From the NCBI GenBank assembly GCA_021397845.1, contig CM038050.1:7444471-7508470 (forward strand): a stretch of 64,000 nt of DNA, given 5' to 3'. The notes beneath the pieces were generated by a model. The model ran no database searches. It worked only from the letters and a program-made list of their open reading frames with translations, and was not told where the DNA came from. A program made the translations under genes and the position numbers. Positions 50,165 to 60,771 of the stretch are shown here, in pieces. The stretch comes from Areca catechu (Eukaryota > Streptophyta > Magnoliopsida > Arecales > Arecaceae). Numbering within the stretch: the stretch's first letter is position 1; each line of letters opens with the position of its first letter.

Positions 50165-50344
50165 TGATGTAGTGGGATCGCTGACATGGAGGAACCGGCA
50201 GGCGCCACGTCAAGAAAGGACGCCGCGTCAACTCTCCAGCCCGGACTTCACTACTGAGCTGAGCTCCCTCAAGACAACGAGCCGAGCTCTGTCCTCCGCC
50301 AGGTCGGACTGCGAGCTCGGGATGCCTAGGTCGGAGCCGCATCT

Positions 50345-50815
50345 TGCCCTCCAGAGCGAGACCCTCGAAGGTTAGTGCCCTGTGGTCGAGGTCGAGCTCA
50401 GCGCTCACCCGTCAATGTGGAGCCTCTCCGAGCGCGCGCCCTCTGGACTGGGTTCGCCTCCTGCCCTCCAGAGAGATACCCTTAGAGGTTAGTGCCCTGT
50501 GGTCGAGGTCGAGCTCAGCGCTCACCCGCCAATGTGGAGTCTCTCCGAGCGCGCGCCCTCTAGACCGAGTCCGCCTCCTGCCCTCCAGAGCGAGACCCTC
50601 GGAGGTTAGTGCCCTGTGGTCGAGGTCGAGCTCAGCGCTCACCCGCCAATGTGGAGCCTCTTCGAGCGCGCGCTCTCTAGACCGGGTCCGCCTCATGCCC
50701 TCCGGAGCGAGACCCTCGAAGGTTAGAACCCTGTGGTCGAGGTTGAGCTCAGCGCTCACCCGCCAACGTGGAGCCTCTCCGAGCGTGCGCCCTCCGGACC
50801 GGACCCGCACTCTGC
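50345..50815. repeat. 117-bp tandem array in the 5' LTR
   Basis: Anchors TGTGGTCGAG at 50381, 50498, 50615 and 50732 are exactly 117 bp apart (39 codons). The plus frame encodes RPSEVSALWSRSSSALTRQ-type repeats, and the minus strand is open too. Four copies occur in each LTR. Confidence 0.9.
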
Positions 50816-51611
50816 CCTCCTCCACTAAGACGCCCTCGCAAGCTCGGAGCGTCTAAACCGGAGCGAGCCCTGCCATTCCAGCTCAGCCCCAGCTCAGACG
50901 AGGTCCTTACCAGCCAGAACATCGGCGAGCCACCTGAGGACTGTACTGGAGCATATTCCAGGCTGTACTGACCACCTACAATCACCAGTTACACTAGAAA
51001 GGAAAGAAGCATGCTGATCGAGGCGCCACACTCCTCACCAACCACACGGATCACCCAAGAGAGGAAGCCAACCGGGAGATTCGAATCCCGTAGGCGGCGG
51101 CCCACCATTCAAGGCACTGCCAGGTTTCCCGAAATGAGGCGACCAAGAGGAGTGTCGGAGCGCCTGACAACTCCCCTTATCATGAATCAGGAAAGACTCC
51201 TCGGGACACCGCCGCATGCACGTGACAGCCCGGCGGGGATCCCGAGACAAGCACCCAACAGTAACCTAGTTGCAACAAACTCGGAGGTAACACAACAACA
51301 ACCCCGACACAGGAAAAAACACAAGCCAAAATAAAAAAAAAGAGGGAGAAAGGTGCAACCCCTACCAGAAAGAGGGGCATGGCACCACCAACACAAGCAC
51401 AAGCTCAACCAAGAGGGCAAAGCGCCACCACCACCACCACAGTTGACAGGAAACGAGGGAAACAAGGAGAGACGGAGGAACAAGGAACCCCTCTGTCCCC
51501 GCTATCATTCTCCCCCTGCAACGTTTCTATCTTCACACACATTCTTTACTCCTAGTGCGGAGTCCATCAAGAGGGGCCCGACCAGGAGGATCTGTTCCCT
51601 TGAATCGTTAC

Positions 51612-51678
51612 TGACATGACCTTCGGAGTGCCCCCGCCGGAAATCCCGGCCCGGGTCACTAACCCCTGTTTTGCAGGT
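51612..51678 (+). promoter_or_regulatory. U5 module, copy f
   Basis: TTCGGAGTGCCCC, hairpin GCCGGAAATCCCGGC, then CCCCTGTTTTGCAGGTCC. Confidence 0.45.
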
Positions 51679-51766
51679 CCAGACTAGAGGACCACCAGGC
51701 AACAAGGAGAGCGCACTCCGGCGCCGGCAGCAGCTGCAGGCCACGGCGATTCTGGCGGCAACAGAT

Positions 51767-51784
51767 TGGCGCGCCAGGTAGGGG
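51767..51784 (+). other. Primer binding site
   Basis: TGGCGCGCCAGGTAGGGG, three bases after the LTR. It is closely similar to the site at 35764. Confidence 0.75.
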
Positions 51785-51793
51785 ACAGAAAAG

Positions 51794-52248
51794 GTGACGA
51801 CACAAGCTCGAAAGGCCTCTATCAGCCATGCAAGGGGCTCCCCCTTTCCAAGGGCACCTATATCACCTTCTCTGTCTCCTTCGACAGAAGGATCCACTGA
51901 TGGAGCCATCAGGCGCGTGGCGGAAAGGCGCCTGGAGGAACATGAGCGTGGGCTAGCAGAGTTCTCCCACCGGTTCACCAGTATGCAAGGCTCAACCAGC
52001 GAGCCAGTGGATGACAACACCCGTCGCCATTGAGGCCCTTCGCTGGTCGCAGCGAGACAAAGTATTGTCGTCGTCACCACAATCACGGCCATGACGTCGA
52101 AGAATGTCGCAATCTCAAGCAGGAGATTGAGAAGCTCATCAAGAAAGGCTACCTCCAAAGGTTTGCAGGGGGGGCAGACCTCAAGCGGGGTCCCAGGCGC
52201 TTGCCGCTCTCCCGCCGGCTCCAACCATCAACAGCTGCCCCACCGTGA
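51794..52248 (+). pseudogene. gag remnant of the LTR retrotransposon
   Basis: Frame 51794-52033 starts MTTQARKASISHARG and includes AIRRVAERRLEEHERGLAEF, the usual N-terminal coiled region of plant gypsy gag. After a frame change, 52030-52248 reads KYCRRHHNHGHDVEECRNLK and EIEKLIKKGYLQRF, the C-terminal zinc-binding segment of such gags. The central retrotrans_gag domain, normally 250 or more residues, is missing. It is non-functional. Confidence 0.78.
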
Positions 52249-52604
52249 AACCGGTGGGCATGGTCACCAAGGGAGTTGTGCACGCGTCCAAGAAGACCTG
52301 GGGGGCACGGGACCCTGGGAATGTACTCCCCATTGTGCTGGAAGGAGAAAGGTAAATAAAGATGCCGCGGTCGTCAGGATGACGATCGCGAACCACCATG
52401 GGCAGGCCCCTGCATGGTGGCCGAAGCTCCATCACGAGGGGCCTGTTACCTCGAAGATCCCGACGGTGTCAGGCTCCCCCGAAAGAGGAGGGTTCGCAGC
52501 AAGCGAAGACGCCACCAACAAGGTAAGGTTTATTATCGATAATAATGATAACGATTTTTCCGTGCAAGAGTATCCATGTGTTTGGCAGGGAAGAATCAAC
52601 GACG

Positions 52605-52980
52605 TCCCTGAGCCTAGCTCCAGGATGTCAAGGAATCTTCGAGCCATGCAGCCCTCAATCTCAAGCATCCCCGAGCCCAGCTCCAGGATGTCAAGGAATC
52701 TCCGAGCCATGCAGCTCTCAATCTCAAGCATCCCCGAGCCTAGCTCCAGGACATCAAAAGATCTTTGAACCATGCAGCTCTTAATCTCAAGCATCCTCGA
52801 GCCTAGCTCCAGGACGTCAAAGGATCTTCGAGCCATGCAGCTCTCAATCTCAAGCATCCCCGAGCCCAACTCCATGATGTCAAGGAATCTCCGAGCCATG
52901 CAGCTCCCAATCTCAAGCATCCCCGAGCCTAGCTCCAGGGCGTCAAAGGATCTTCGAGCCATGCAACTCTCAACCTGAAA
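52605..52980. repeat. 63-bp tandem array
   Basis: AGCCTAGCTC-type anchors at 52611, 52674, 52737, 52800, 52863 and 52926 are exactly 63 bp apart. Both strands are open: plus SSRMSRNLRAMQLSISSIPE, minus MARRFLDILELGSGMLEIE. Confidence 0.9.
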
Positions 52981-53680
52981 GGTCCTCGAGCCCAGCTTCA
53001 GGATGCCTACTCAAGACCGGAGCTCAGATCTCTGGCCAAGAAAACTTCGAGCAATGTAGCTTCCAATCTCAAGCATCCCCGAGCCTAGTTCCAAGGCATC
53101 AAAGGATCTTCGAGCCATGCAACTCTCAACCTGAAATGTCCTCGAGCCCAGCTCCAGGATGCCTACTCAAGACCGGAGCTCAGATCTCCGGCCAAGGAAA
53201 CTTAGAGCCAAGCCGCTCTCAATCTCAAACGTCTCCGAGCCCAGCTCCGAGATGCCAAGGGATCATGGGGCCAAGTAGCTCCCATTAACGCCTCGAGCCT
53301 AACTCCAAGGTGCCAAAGACCTGAGCCAAGCCCTCAGGCAACCCCTGGGCCCAAGCCTAGCTCCACGTCCAGGAAGGCCTCGAGCCTAGCTCCAAGGCAA
53401 TCAAGTCCGGTAACCCTCTTCTATGATCTCCCCACTCGAAAAGAAGACAAAAAGGGAAGGAAAGAAAGAGAACGAGAGAGGAACACGGCAAACACCCTCT
53501 TCTCTGATCTCCCCACTCGAAAAGAAGACGAGAGGGAAGGAAAGAAAGAGAACTAGAGGGGAACACGGCAAGAACCCTCTTCTATGATCTCCCCACTTCA
53601 AAAAAAAAAAAAGAGAGAAGAAAAAGGAAAAAAGGAGGGGGGAAGGAAAGAAAGAGAACGAGAGGGGAACAAGCCGCCAC
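52981..53680. repeat. Mixed repeats between the 63-bp and 93-bp arrays
   Basis: A 156-bp unit (63+93) repeats at 52985 and 53141. Then three units of about 80 bp begin GATCTCCCCACT at 53425, 53506 and 53586, with purine-rich GAAAGAAAGAGAACGAGA. Confidence 0.75.
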
Positions 53681-54335
53681 TTCTCAGTCAACAACGTCCC
53701 CGAGCCCAGCTCCAGGACACCTACTCAAGACTGGAGCTCAGATCTCCGGCCAAGAGAACTTCGAGCCAAGCAGCTCTTAGTCAACAACGTCCCCGAGCCC
53801 AGCTCCAGGACACCTACTCAAGATCGGAGCTCAGATCTCCGGCTAAGAGAACTTCGAGCCAAGCAGCTCTCAGTCAACAACGTCCCCGAGCCCAGCTCCA
53901 GGATACCTAATCAAGACCGGAGCTCAGATCTCTAGCCAAGAGAACTTCGAGCCAAGCAGCTCTCAGTCAACAATATCCCCGAGCCTAGCTCTAGGACACC
54001 TACTCAAGACTGGAGCTCAGATCTCCGACCAAGAGAACTTCTAGCCAAACAACTCTCAGTCAACAACGTCCCCGAGCCCAGCTCCAGGACACCTACTCAA
54101 GACCGGAGCTCAGATCTCCGGCCAAGAGAACTTCGAGCCAAGCAGCTCTTAGTCAACAACGTCCCCGAGCCCAGCTCCAGGACACCTACTCAAGACCGGA
54201 GCTCAGATCTCTGGCCAAGAGAACTTCGAGCCAAGCAGCTCTCAGTCATTAATATTCCCGAGCCTAGCTCCAGGAGCCAACCCAGGACCGAAGCTCAGAT
54301 CTCTGGCCAAGGGACCTGCGAGCACAGCAGCACTC
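53681..54335. repeat. 93-bp tandem array
   Basis: TCAACAACGT anchors at 53688, 53781, 53874, 53967, 54060, 54153 and 54246 are exactly 93 bp apart (31 codons). Units contain CCCGAGCCCAGCTCCAGGA and CGGAGCTCAGATCTCCGG. Confidence 0.92.
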
Positions 54336-54479
54336 AAGTGTCATGAACCTGCGCCCAGCTTACCGACGTTAAAGTCTAATAACTCAACCCCATGCAAGGT
54401 GAGGCCCTTCTCTCTGATCTCCCCACTCATACACAAAAAAAAGGAGAAAGGAGGGAAGAAAAGAAAGGGGAAGAACCAG

Positions 54480-54560
54480 GCAAAGAAAACAGATGATAAA
54501 GAAACCCAAGTTTCATTGATTGAACACAAGTTACAAGTATCTTGCGGGCACCCGACATGC
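54480..54560 (-). terminator. Likely 3' end of the antisense gene
   Basis: On the minus strand, past the stop codon at 54660, the sequence TTCAATCAATGAAACTTGGG resembles TATTAATGAAATCCCTTGGC at 61862 (plus), which follows the antisense ORF of the next element. This fits a shared polyadenylation region. Confidence 0.4.
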
Positions 54561-54659
54561 CGGGTGACCCTGACTAAGTACAAGAAACAAAAATACAAAA
54601 TGGGGCAAAAAGAAAAGGGGCTACTCCATGTCGGCCGGCCTCCTTGCTGAGCTCTGAGG

Positions 54660-57068
54660 CTAAGAGTCCCCGCCTTCAGGAACCTCCAGCTGAGCAACTC
54701 TAATCTCGGATGGTTTAGCCTCGGCTGGCGTCGAAGACTCTGAGGCCACGGCTTCCTCCACAGCCTCCTCGTCGGGCTCCGCATCTGAGATCGAAGGATA
54801 TCTGAGGCGGTCACGGCTCTTCTCGGGGACAAGCGCCTCGACTCGGCCGTGCAAAAACATGAAACCCTTGTAGGAGTCCGATGCCATCTGTTGAATTTCG
54901 GCGACGAACTCCTCCGAGGCCTTGAATTTTGTGACAGCATCCTTGGCGCCCTTCTTGGCCTCAGCAGCCACCTTCCTTGACTCGACGGCCTCCAGCCTAG
55001 CGGCCTCCACCGACCTGGCTGCCTCCTCTGTCGCCTTCTCAGCTACGGCAAGTTTCTCCCTCCCAGCTACCAGCTCCGCCTGGGCAGCTCGGGAGGCCTC
55101 CTAGTGCCGATCCGCTTTGGCACTGTACCAGTTCAATTTCTTCTCCACGGAGGAAAGATCTTCAACGGCCTTCTTCGCATGGCTCCGCTCCAGGTCACGG
55201 GCCTCCAAAAGTCTCTTCACTCGCCCCTCGGCATCGACGAGCTATGCCTCAAGGACCTTGACCTTCAGTTCAAGGGCCCCGTTTGCCCCAACCTTCTCCT
55301 TCAGGCCGGCTTTAAGAAACTCAATCTCGGTAGCCTGTTGCCGCTTGAGACGCTCCTAGCTATGGTGGCAGCCCTTGATGTAGAGGGCCTCGGCACCAAT
55401 CTGTACCAAGAAAAGAGGTCAACCCCCCCCCCCCCCCCCCAAAAAAAAAAAAGGAAGAAAAGAAAATAGAGGAAGGAACAGCTCACCGAATAAAGCTGGG
55501 GGAAGATGGCGCTGATGACATCGGTCAGCCACATCTCGGCCATGTCCTGCCAGTCGCATGTCTGGATCAAGAAGTCCATCATGCGCTCGGCCATCTCGGG
55601 GCTCCGAAGGAACGAGCTTTCTGGCCCCATCTTGAAGGGGAGATGGCATCGCACCTCCTCCCTTTGACCTTCTGCCGGAGTGGGCAGCCTCGTCCCGGTA
55701 ACTGCAGGGCTGCGGGGGGCAGGCTGAGAAGCGGATGCTAGCGCATGCGGCGCCTCGGTCATGGTCCTGGTGACGGCCCGGACCTCCTCATCCCTGACCT
55801 CGATAATTGGTGGACTCGGAGGACGGTGGGGTGCAGCAGCCGCAGCTGCGGCCCTCGCCCAGACCACAACTTTGGGCTCCGCAGCAGGGGCCTGCTGGGT
55901 TGGCCTCGGCACCACAGAAGCCACCCTCTCCACCAGCACAGGAGTAGCGCGAGCCGCCTCCGAATTTGGACCAGCTGGAGCAGCTGAGCTCAGACCAAGC
56001 ACCACAGTGGGGGCAGCCACAGGAGCGCTCTCGCCCCGGGCTCGTCTCAACAGAGGCTCCCCGATCGGTGGCCTCTTCCGGGTGATTGCCAGCAGATCAT
56101 TCTCGGAGAAAATTATCCCTACATGCAAGTCACACAACAGTTAGAGTCCGTGGGAAACAATGCAAGAAATGCAAATAAAAAGAAAGAGGAAAGTTCATAT
56201 TGAACTCACCCAACCCATTTGTTGGGTCGACCCCGGAGTCGATGAGGTTCTGCTCAGATAATAGGACCTCGAGGGAATGGATATGGGCTGTGCGGAGCTG
56301 CTCATAATCATCCCGGTCAGCCGCATCGACCATGAAATTTTGATTGGGGGACTTGTCCGGATCACTCTAGACCCAGTCGACCCCCTCAACCTCAACAAAG
56401 AAAAACTTACTCTTCCATCTCCTGATGGAAGAGGGGAGCTCAAACTTTATGCCCTTCGGGCAGGAGAACAAGGACCACCACCCATCCTCAGTTGGGTGGC
56501 GCTTCAGGGCAAAGAAGGCCCTGAACAAGGAAAACAGGTCAACAAACCCATGGAGGTGGCAGAGCACAATAAAAGAAAAAATGACTCAAATGGCGTTTGG
56601 CACTAACTAAGCAGGGACCAAATGATAATTATCCAAGACGGACAGAAAGAAAGGGTGGAAAGGAAACCAGAGACCCCCAGAGAAGGTCCCCTCATAAAAA
56701 GCAAGACGGCCTGGGCCACTGGAAGTGACCTGTTCCCCTGGACGAGGGATCATGAGCCGGACAGAAGACGGGATGCCATAGATATCCTGAACAGTTCTTA
56801 GTTCCCCGAGGGTGATCGTCGAGGCAACCCCACCAGGACCTATGGACCGAACGGACTCAGAAGCGAGAACAGAAGAAGGATGAGGGAGAGAAGAACCGGA
56901 TCCCGGTTTCCTGATGAGTATCGGACCGGAAGGATGCCTCCTACTGAGCTCGAAGCGAGTTGCATCTTCCTTCCCGTCAGAAGAAGAAGAAGACGCCGGC
57001 CTTTGCTTGGAAGGACCGGCCTCGCCCTGATCAGTGGAGGGGCGGAAGCCTGGACCAAAATGGGACAT
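54660..57068 (-). pseudogene. Antisense spliced gene of the retrotransposon (Transposase_28-type, coiled-coil tail), broken
   Basis: On the minus strand from MSHFGPGFRPST (57068; the frame is open back to 57332) the protein reads LGELRTVQDIYGIPSSVRLM, RLAFYEGTFSGGLWFPFHPF and HLVPA-stop-LVPNAI. It then reads DGWWSLFSCPKGIKFELPSS and KSKFFFVEVEGVDWV-stop-SDPDKSP. An intron follows NGL (GTGAGTTC to TGCATGTAG). Next come IIFSENDLLAITRKRPP, a long A/P-rich linker, and DFLIQTCDWQDMAEMW. A second intron is 55401-55486. The end is an alanine-rich coiled coil finishing VAQLEVPEGGDS. The first part is a Transposase_28-type domain. Six in-frame stops (five TAG, one TGA) make this copy dead. It lies antisense to the LTRs. 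Its function in the family is not known to me. Confidence 0.75.
55401..55486 (-). other. Intron in the antisense gene
   Basis: The donor is CAGCTTTATTCG-GTGAGC and the acceptor TTGGTACAG. Removing it joins PQLYS to IGAEALYIKG in frame. The intron contains a T12 then G18 run on the minus strand (C18A12 at 55423-55452). Confidence 0.6.
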
Positions 57069-57583
57069 CCTCAAGAACAAGGAGAATGAAGGACTCGAAG
57101 TGGGGAACGGAAGAGGAAACTCAACCTGAAGAAGACCCCATACCCGGAGAAAAAACCCTATTCTAGCAGGGGGAGAAGGAAGAAGAAATTGACCTGGTTC
57201 TTTAGAAAACTCGGGGCAACTGGGAGAAAGAAGGAAGCTTGGGCGCAGCAGCAGCAGGCATGGAGAATTCAAAAAGAATAGATGTTTCGGGTAAGGCCCT
57301 CTTTTCACTTCGAAATGACCCGACGGATTCATACCGATTCAACCCCTTCGCCAACGGATCAATGCCACGTGCTGCCCATCGACGAAAATGGCATCCCGGC
57401 CACTCTGAATTCTAGCCAACATTAACTGCTCCTCAGACGTGGCCATATGGCACCCCCGGATTGGTCCGTAGAGCCATTCCCCGAAGTGCCTACAATCATG
57501 GCCATCATCGTGCCAGATTTCCGCTCTTCCACGTCAACACCGCAATTACTCCCTTCGACCCGAGCGCCGTACACTAACGAGCC

Positions 57584-57601
57584 TCGGGAGTGGGGGGCAA
57601 A
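57584..57601 (+). other. Polypurine tract
   Basis: TCGGGAGTGGGGGGCAAA lies directly before the 3' LTR. Confidence 0.8.
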
Positions 57602-59177
57602 TGATATGGTGGGATCGCTGACGTGGAAAAACCGGCAGGCGCCACGTCAAGAAAGGACATCGCGTCGGACGCCGTGTCAACTCTCCAGCCCGGACTCCAC
57701 TACCGAGCTGAGCTGAGCTCCCTCAAGACAGCGAGCCGAGCTCTGTCCTCCGTCAGGTAGGGCCCGCGAGCTCAGGACACCTAGGTCGGAGCCGCACCGC
57801 ATCCTGCCCTCCAGAGTGAGACCCTCGGAGGTTAGTACCCTGTGGTCGAGGTCGAGCTCAGCGCTCACCTGCCAATATGGAGCCACTCCGAGAGCGCGCC
57901 CTCTGGACCGGGTCTGCCTCCTACCCTCCAGAGCGAGACCCTCGGAGGTTAGTGCCCTGTGGTCGAGGTCGAGCTCAGCGCTCACCCGCCAATGTGGAGC
58001 CTCTCCGAGCGCATGCCCTCTGGACCAGGTCTGCCTCCTGCCATCCAGAGCGAGACCCTCGGAGGTTAGTGCCCTGTGGTCGAGGTCGAGCTCAGCGCTC
58101 ACCCGCCAATGTGGAGCCTCTCCGAGCGCGTGTCCTCTGGACCGGGTCTGCCCCCTGCCCTCCGAAGCGAGACCATCGAAGGTTAGAGCCCTGTGGCCGA
58201 GGTCGAGCTCAGCGCTCACTCGCCAACATGGAGCCTCTCCGAGCGCGCGCCCTCTGGACCCGGCCCGTACTCTGCCCTCCTCCACCAAGATGCCCCTGCA
58301 AGCTCGGAACGAGGTCCTCACCGACCAGAACGCCGGCGAGCCACCCGAGGACTGCACTGGAGCGCCTTCCAGGCCGTACTGACCACCTACAATCGCCAGT
58401 TACACTAGAAAGGAAAGAAGCACGCTGATCGAGGTGCCACACTCCTCACCAACCACCCAGATCACCCAAGAGAGGAAGCCAACTGGAAGATTCGAACCCC
58501 GTGGGCGGCGGCCCACCATTCAAGGCACTGTCAGGTTTTCTGGAATGAGGCGACCAAGAGGAGTGTCGGAGCACCCGACAACTCCCCTTATCATGAATCA
58601 GGAAAGACTCCTCGGGATACCGCCGCATGCGCCTGACAGCCCGGCGGGGACCCGAGACAAGCGCCCAACAGTAACCTAGTTGCAATAAACTCGGAGGTAA
58701 CACAACAACCTCAACACACAGGAAAAAATACAAGCCAGAACAAAAAAAAAAAGAGGGAGAAAGGTGCAACCCCCACCAGGAAGAGGGGCATGGCACCACC
58801 AACACAAGCACAAGCTCGATCAAGAGGGCAAAGCGCCACCACCACCACCATAGTCGACATGAAACGAGAAAAACAAGGAGAGACGGAGGAATAGGGAACC
58901 CCTCTGTCCCTGCTATCATTCTCCCCCTGCAACATTTCCGTCTTCACACATATTCTTTACTCCTCCTAGTACGGAGTCTATTAAGAGGGGCCCGACCAGG
59001 AGGATTTGTTCCCTTGGATCGTCACTGACTTGACCGTCGGAGTGCCCTCGCCGGAAACCCCGGCCCGGGTCACTAACCCCTATTTTGCAGGTCCAGACCA
59101 GTGGACCACCAGGCAACAAGGAGAGCACACTCTGGCGCCGGCAGCAGCTACAGGCCACGGCAATCCTGGCGGCAACA
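57602..59177 (+). repeat. 3' LTR (1576 bp)
   Basis: It starts TGATATGGTGGGATCGCTGA and ends GGCGGCAACA. Four 117-bp units have anchors at 57841, 57958, 58075 and 58192. The U5 module copy g is at 59024-59091. Confidence 0.9.
59024..59091 (+). promoter_or_regulatory. U5 module, copy g
   Basis: GTCGGAGTGCCCTC, hairpin GCCGGAAACCCCGGC, then CCCCTATTTTGCAGGTCC. Confidence 0.45.
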
Positions 59178-59182
59178 TATTC

Positions 59183-59339
59183 GAATTCAATAAATCCAAG
59201 CTCGACCAAAAAAAGAAATGGGTCTAATTTTATGACCCAACCCAGATCCACGGGTTCTTAAAAATAGATCGGATCAGGTCTAAGCGGGTTAGATCGAGTC
59301 AGGTCACAGATCAACCCAATCAATTTGCAGCCTTATTCA
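59183..59339. repeat. GGTCA/GGATC-rich repeat, right part
   Basis: Continuation of 49701-50164: GATCGGATCAGGTC, GGGTTAGATCGAGTCAGGTC. Confidence 0.55.
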
Positions 59340-59559
59340 TGGATCTCTACTCGACTTATGCATGAATAAGGAGCATTGGTTGGCCATTGTTAGAATCCTC
59401 GTATGGTTAACCCCTTTATTGTCATACAAGAGGTCCTCAAAAGGTTAGCCCCTTCATCTTCATGGATTTCTGCTCGACTCATCTATAGATAAGGAGTGTT
59501 GGTTAATTATTGCTAAGATCCTCATATGATTAACCTCTTTGTTGTAATATGATAGATCC
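59340..59559. repeat. Minisatellite, right part
   Basis: Units with CTCGACTCATCTATAGATAA, TTATTGCTAAGATCCTC and CCCTTTATTGTCATAC match 49490-49700. The region ends at the LTR starting at 59560. Confidence 0.7.
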
Positions 59560-60751
59560 TGTTATCGCCCGAATCGTCGTGGCCCGTAGCTCTGACGCGT
59601 CGGGTTCCCACCAGGTGCCTGGCTCCCCGTCTCGCGATAGGCTTGCTCGCTTACTCTGGGGATCTTGCAAGGCAGAGGAAAGCCTTGGGCCAGGGATTCC
59701 GGTGAAGATACTTCAACGATCAAGTTAGTGGGATGATCAAGGAGAACAGAAATCTCTATGACGAAGAACTTGGGAACTCTTCGCATCGAGAGGGTGATAA
59801 AAGAGAGAAGATAATGTGGAAAACGAAAGAATTCCTATCCTCTTGTTTTCCTATCTTTACTTACCTTTTCGTGCGGGTCTTATATAGTCGAGTGGCCTTT
59901 GTTAGCTTCTAGGTTTCCTCCTTCGAAGGAGGCTTTCCATTGCCTGCTGTCGTCTTTCTATCGGGCGATCTGCGCCAGAGCCTCGAGCCATAACGAGATG
60001 TTGCCATTTCGAAGGAGGCCGCCTGGGTACCGTAGAGCCTAGGGTCTAGGGCGTAGGGTCCAAGCATCTTGTTATGGAAGTCACAGTTTTCCAATCATGC
60101 GGTCGCTAACATGTTAGCATGCCATAAGGCTAGAGGCCTGGGGTCATCCGGATCATGCAGATCATGTGCACGGCGTGCCGCAGGGGGCCTGCACCCATGG
60201 CAGGGCATGCACTACCTTTCGGAGGCTCTGCATGATTAGGTACTTCCTCATCTTCATTTGAATTCCAGCCTCTTCATGCCTTTGGCGACAACCCATGCTC
60301 TTGCTGGTAGGAGGGTTCATTTTGGAGGGGTGGACTCGACCTCGACCAGGAGCTGACCTCAGACGGGGGCTCGCCCGATGAGCCCTGCCTCAATTGGGAG
60401 CTGATCTCGGTAGGGCGATCCGTTCTGGGAGCATGAGCTCGACCCCGACCGAGAGTCGTCTCCAACTGGTGGGGCTCGCCTTGGAGGGCCTAGACTCGAC
60501 CTCGACCGGGAGCTGACCTCAGATAGGAGGCCCGCCCAATGAGCCCTACCTCGATTGGGAGTTGACCTCGGCCGGGTGGTCCACTTCGGTTCTTCGTCAG
60601 GTAATCTTGCCCAGGTGGCAGGCCTCTTGCCATCGTGGCTGTCCGCAGGCTCCATGTCAGTGGATGTCACCACATCAGCCTGTAGGCTCCACATCAGCGA
60701 ATGTTGCCATATCAACTCGCAGGCTCAACGTCAACGAATGTCGCCATATTA
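59560..60751 (-). repeat. 3' LTR of the minus-strand element (1192 bp)
   Basis: On plus it runs from TGTTATCGCCCGAATCG to CGCCATATTA. On minus it starts TAATATGGCGAC (probably once TGATATGG, as at 57602) and ends GGGCGATAACA. A TATA box CTATATAAG lies on the minus strand near 59887. The middle contains repeated CTCGACCTCGACC and GGGAGCTGACCTC blocks. Confidence 0.78.
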
Positions 60752-60771
60752 GTTTCCCCCACTCCCGAGCT
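60752..60771 (-). other. Polypurine tract
   Basis: On the minus strand AGCTCGGGAGTGGGGGAAAC precedes the LTR. It is nearly the same as at 57584. Confidence 0.75.

Larger units (their letters stand above)
50165..51763 (+). repeat. 5' LTR (1599 bp)
   Basis: It starts TGATGTAGTGGGATCGCTGA and ends GGCGGCAACA. It contains four copies of a 117-bp repeat and the U5 module. ORFs up to 170 codons on both strands come from the repeat and are not taken as genes. Confidence 0.9.
50165..59177 (+). mobile_element. 9-kb LTR retrotransposon with gag remnant, no pol, antisense gene
   Basis: The LTRs are 50165-51763 and 57602-59177, both TG...CA. The 5-bp flanks are GATTC and TATTC. The primer binding site is at 51767 and the polypurine tract at 57584-57601. 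In order: gag fragments, 63-bp and 93-bp arrays, then a long broken gene on the opposite strand. No protease, reverse transcriptase, RNase H or integrase was found in 5.8 kb of interior. The gag and antisense gene resemble those of Tat-type Ty3/gypsy elements. Movement would need proteins from another element. Confidence 0.88.

Noticed and set aside
50344..50856. 170-codon ORF (plus) and its 137-codon minus partner in the LTR
   Set aside because: Both come from the 117-bp repeat, whose length is a multiple of three; the same happens in the other LTR. No domain or start signal supports a gene.
55745..56144. Plus-strand ORFs of 80-127 codons opposite the antisense gene
   Set aside because: Shadows of the alanine/proline-rich minus-strand coding sequence.
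51784..57601. Possible pol in the 9-kb element
   Set aside because: I looked for protease, reverse transcriptase and integrase motifs (YxDD, HHCC, DDE) in the plus frames and saw none. The long ORFs are arrays or lie antisense.
57677..58428. Overlapping ORFs of 183-226 codons in the 3' LTR
   Set aside because: Three frames are open at once because of the 117-bp repeat. They are not conserved as a unit between LTRs.
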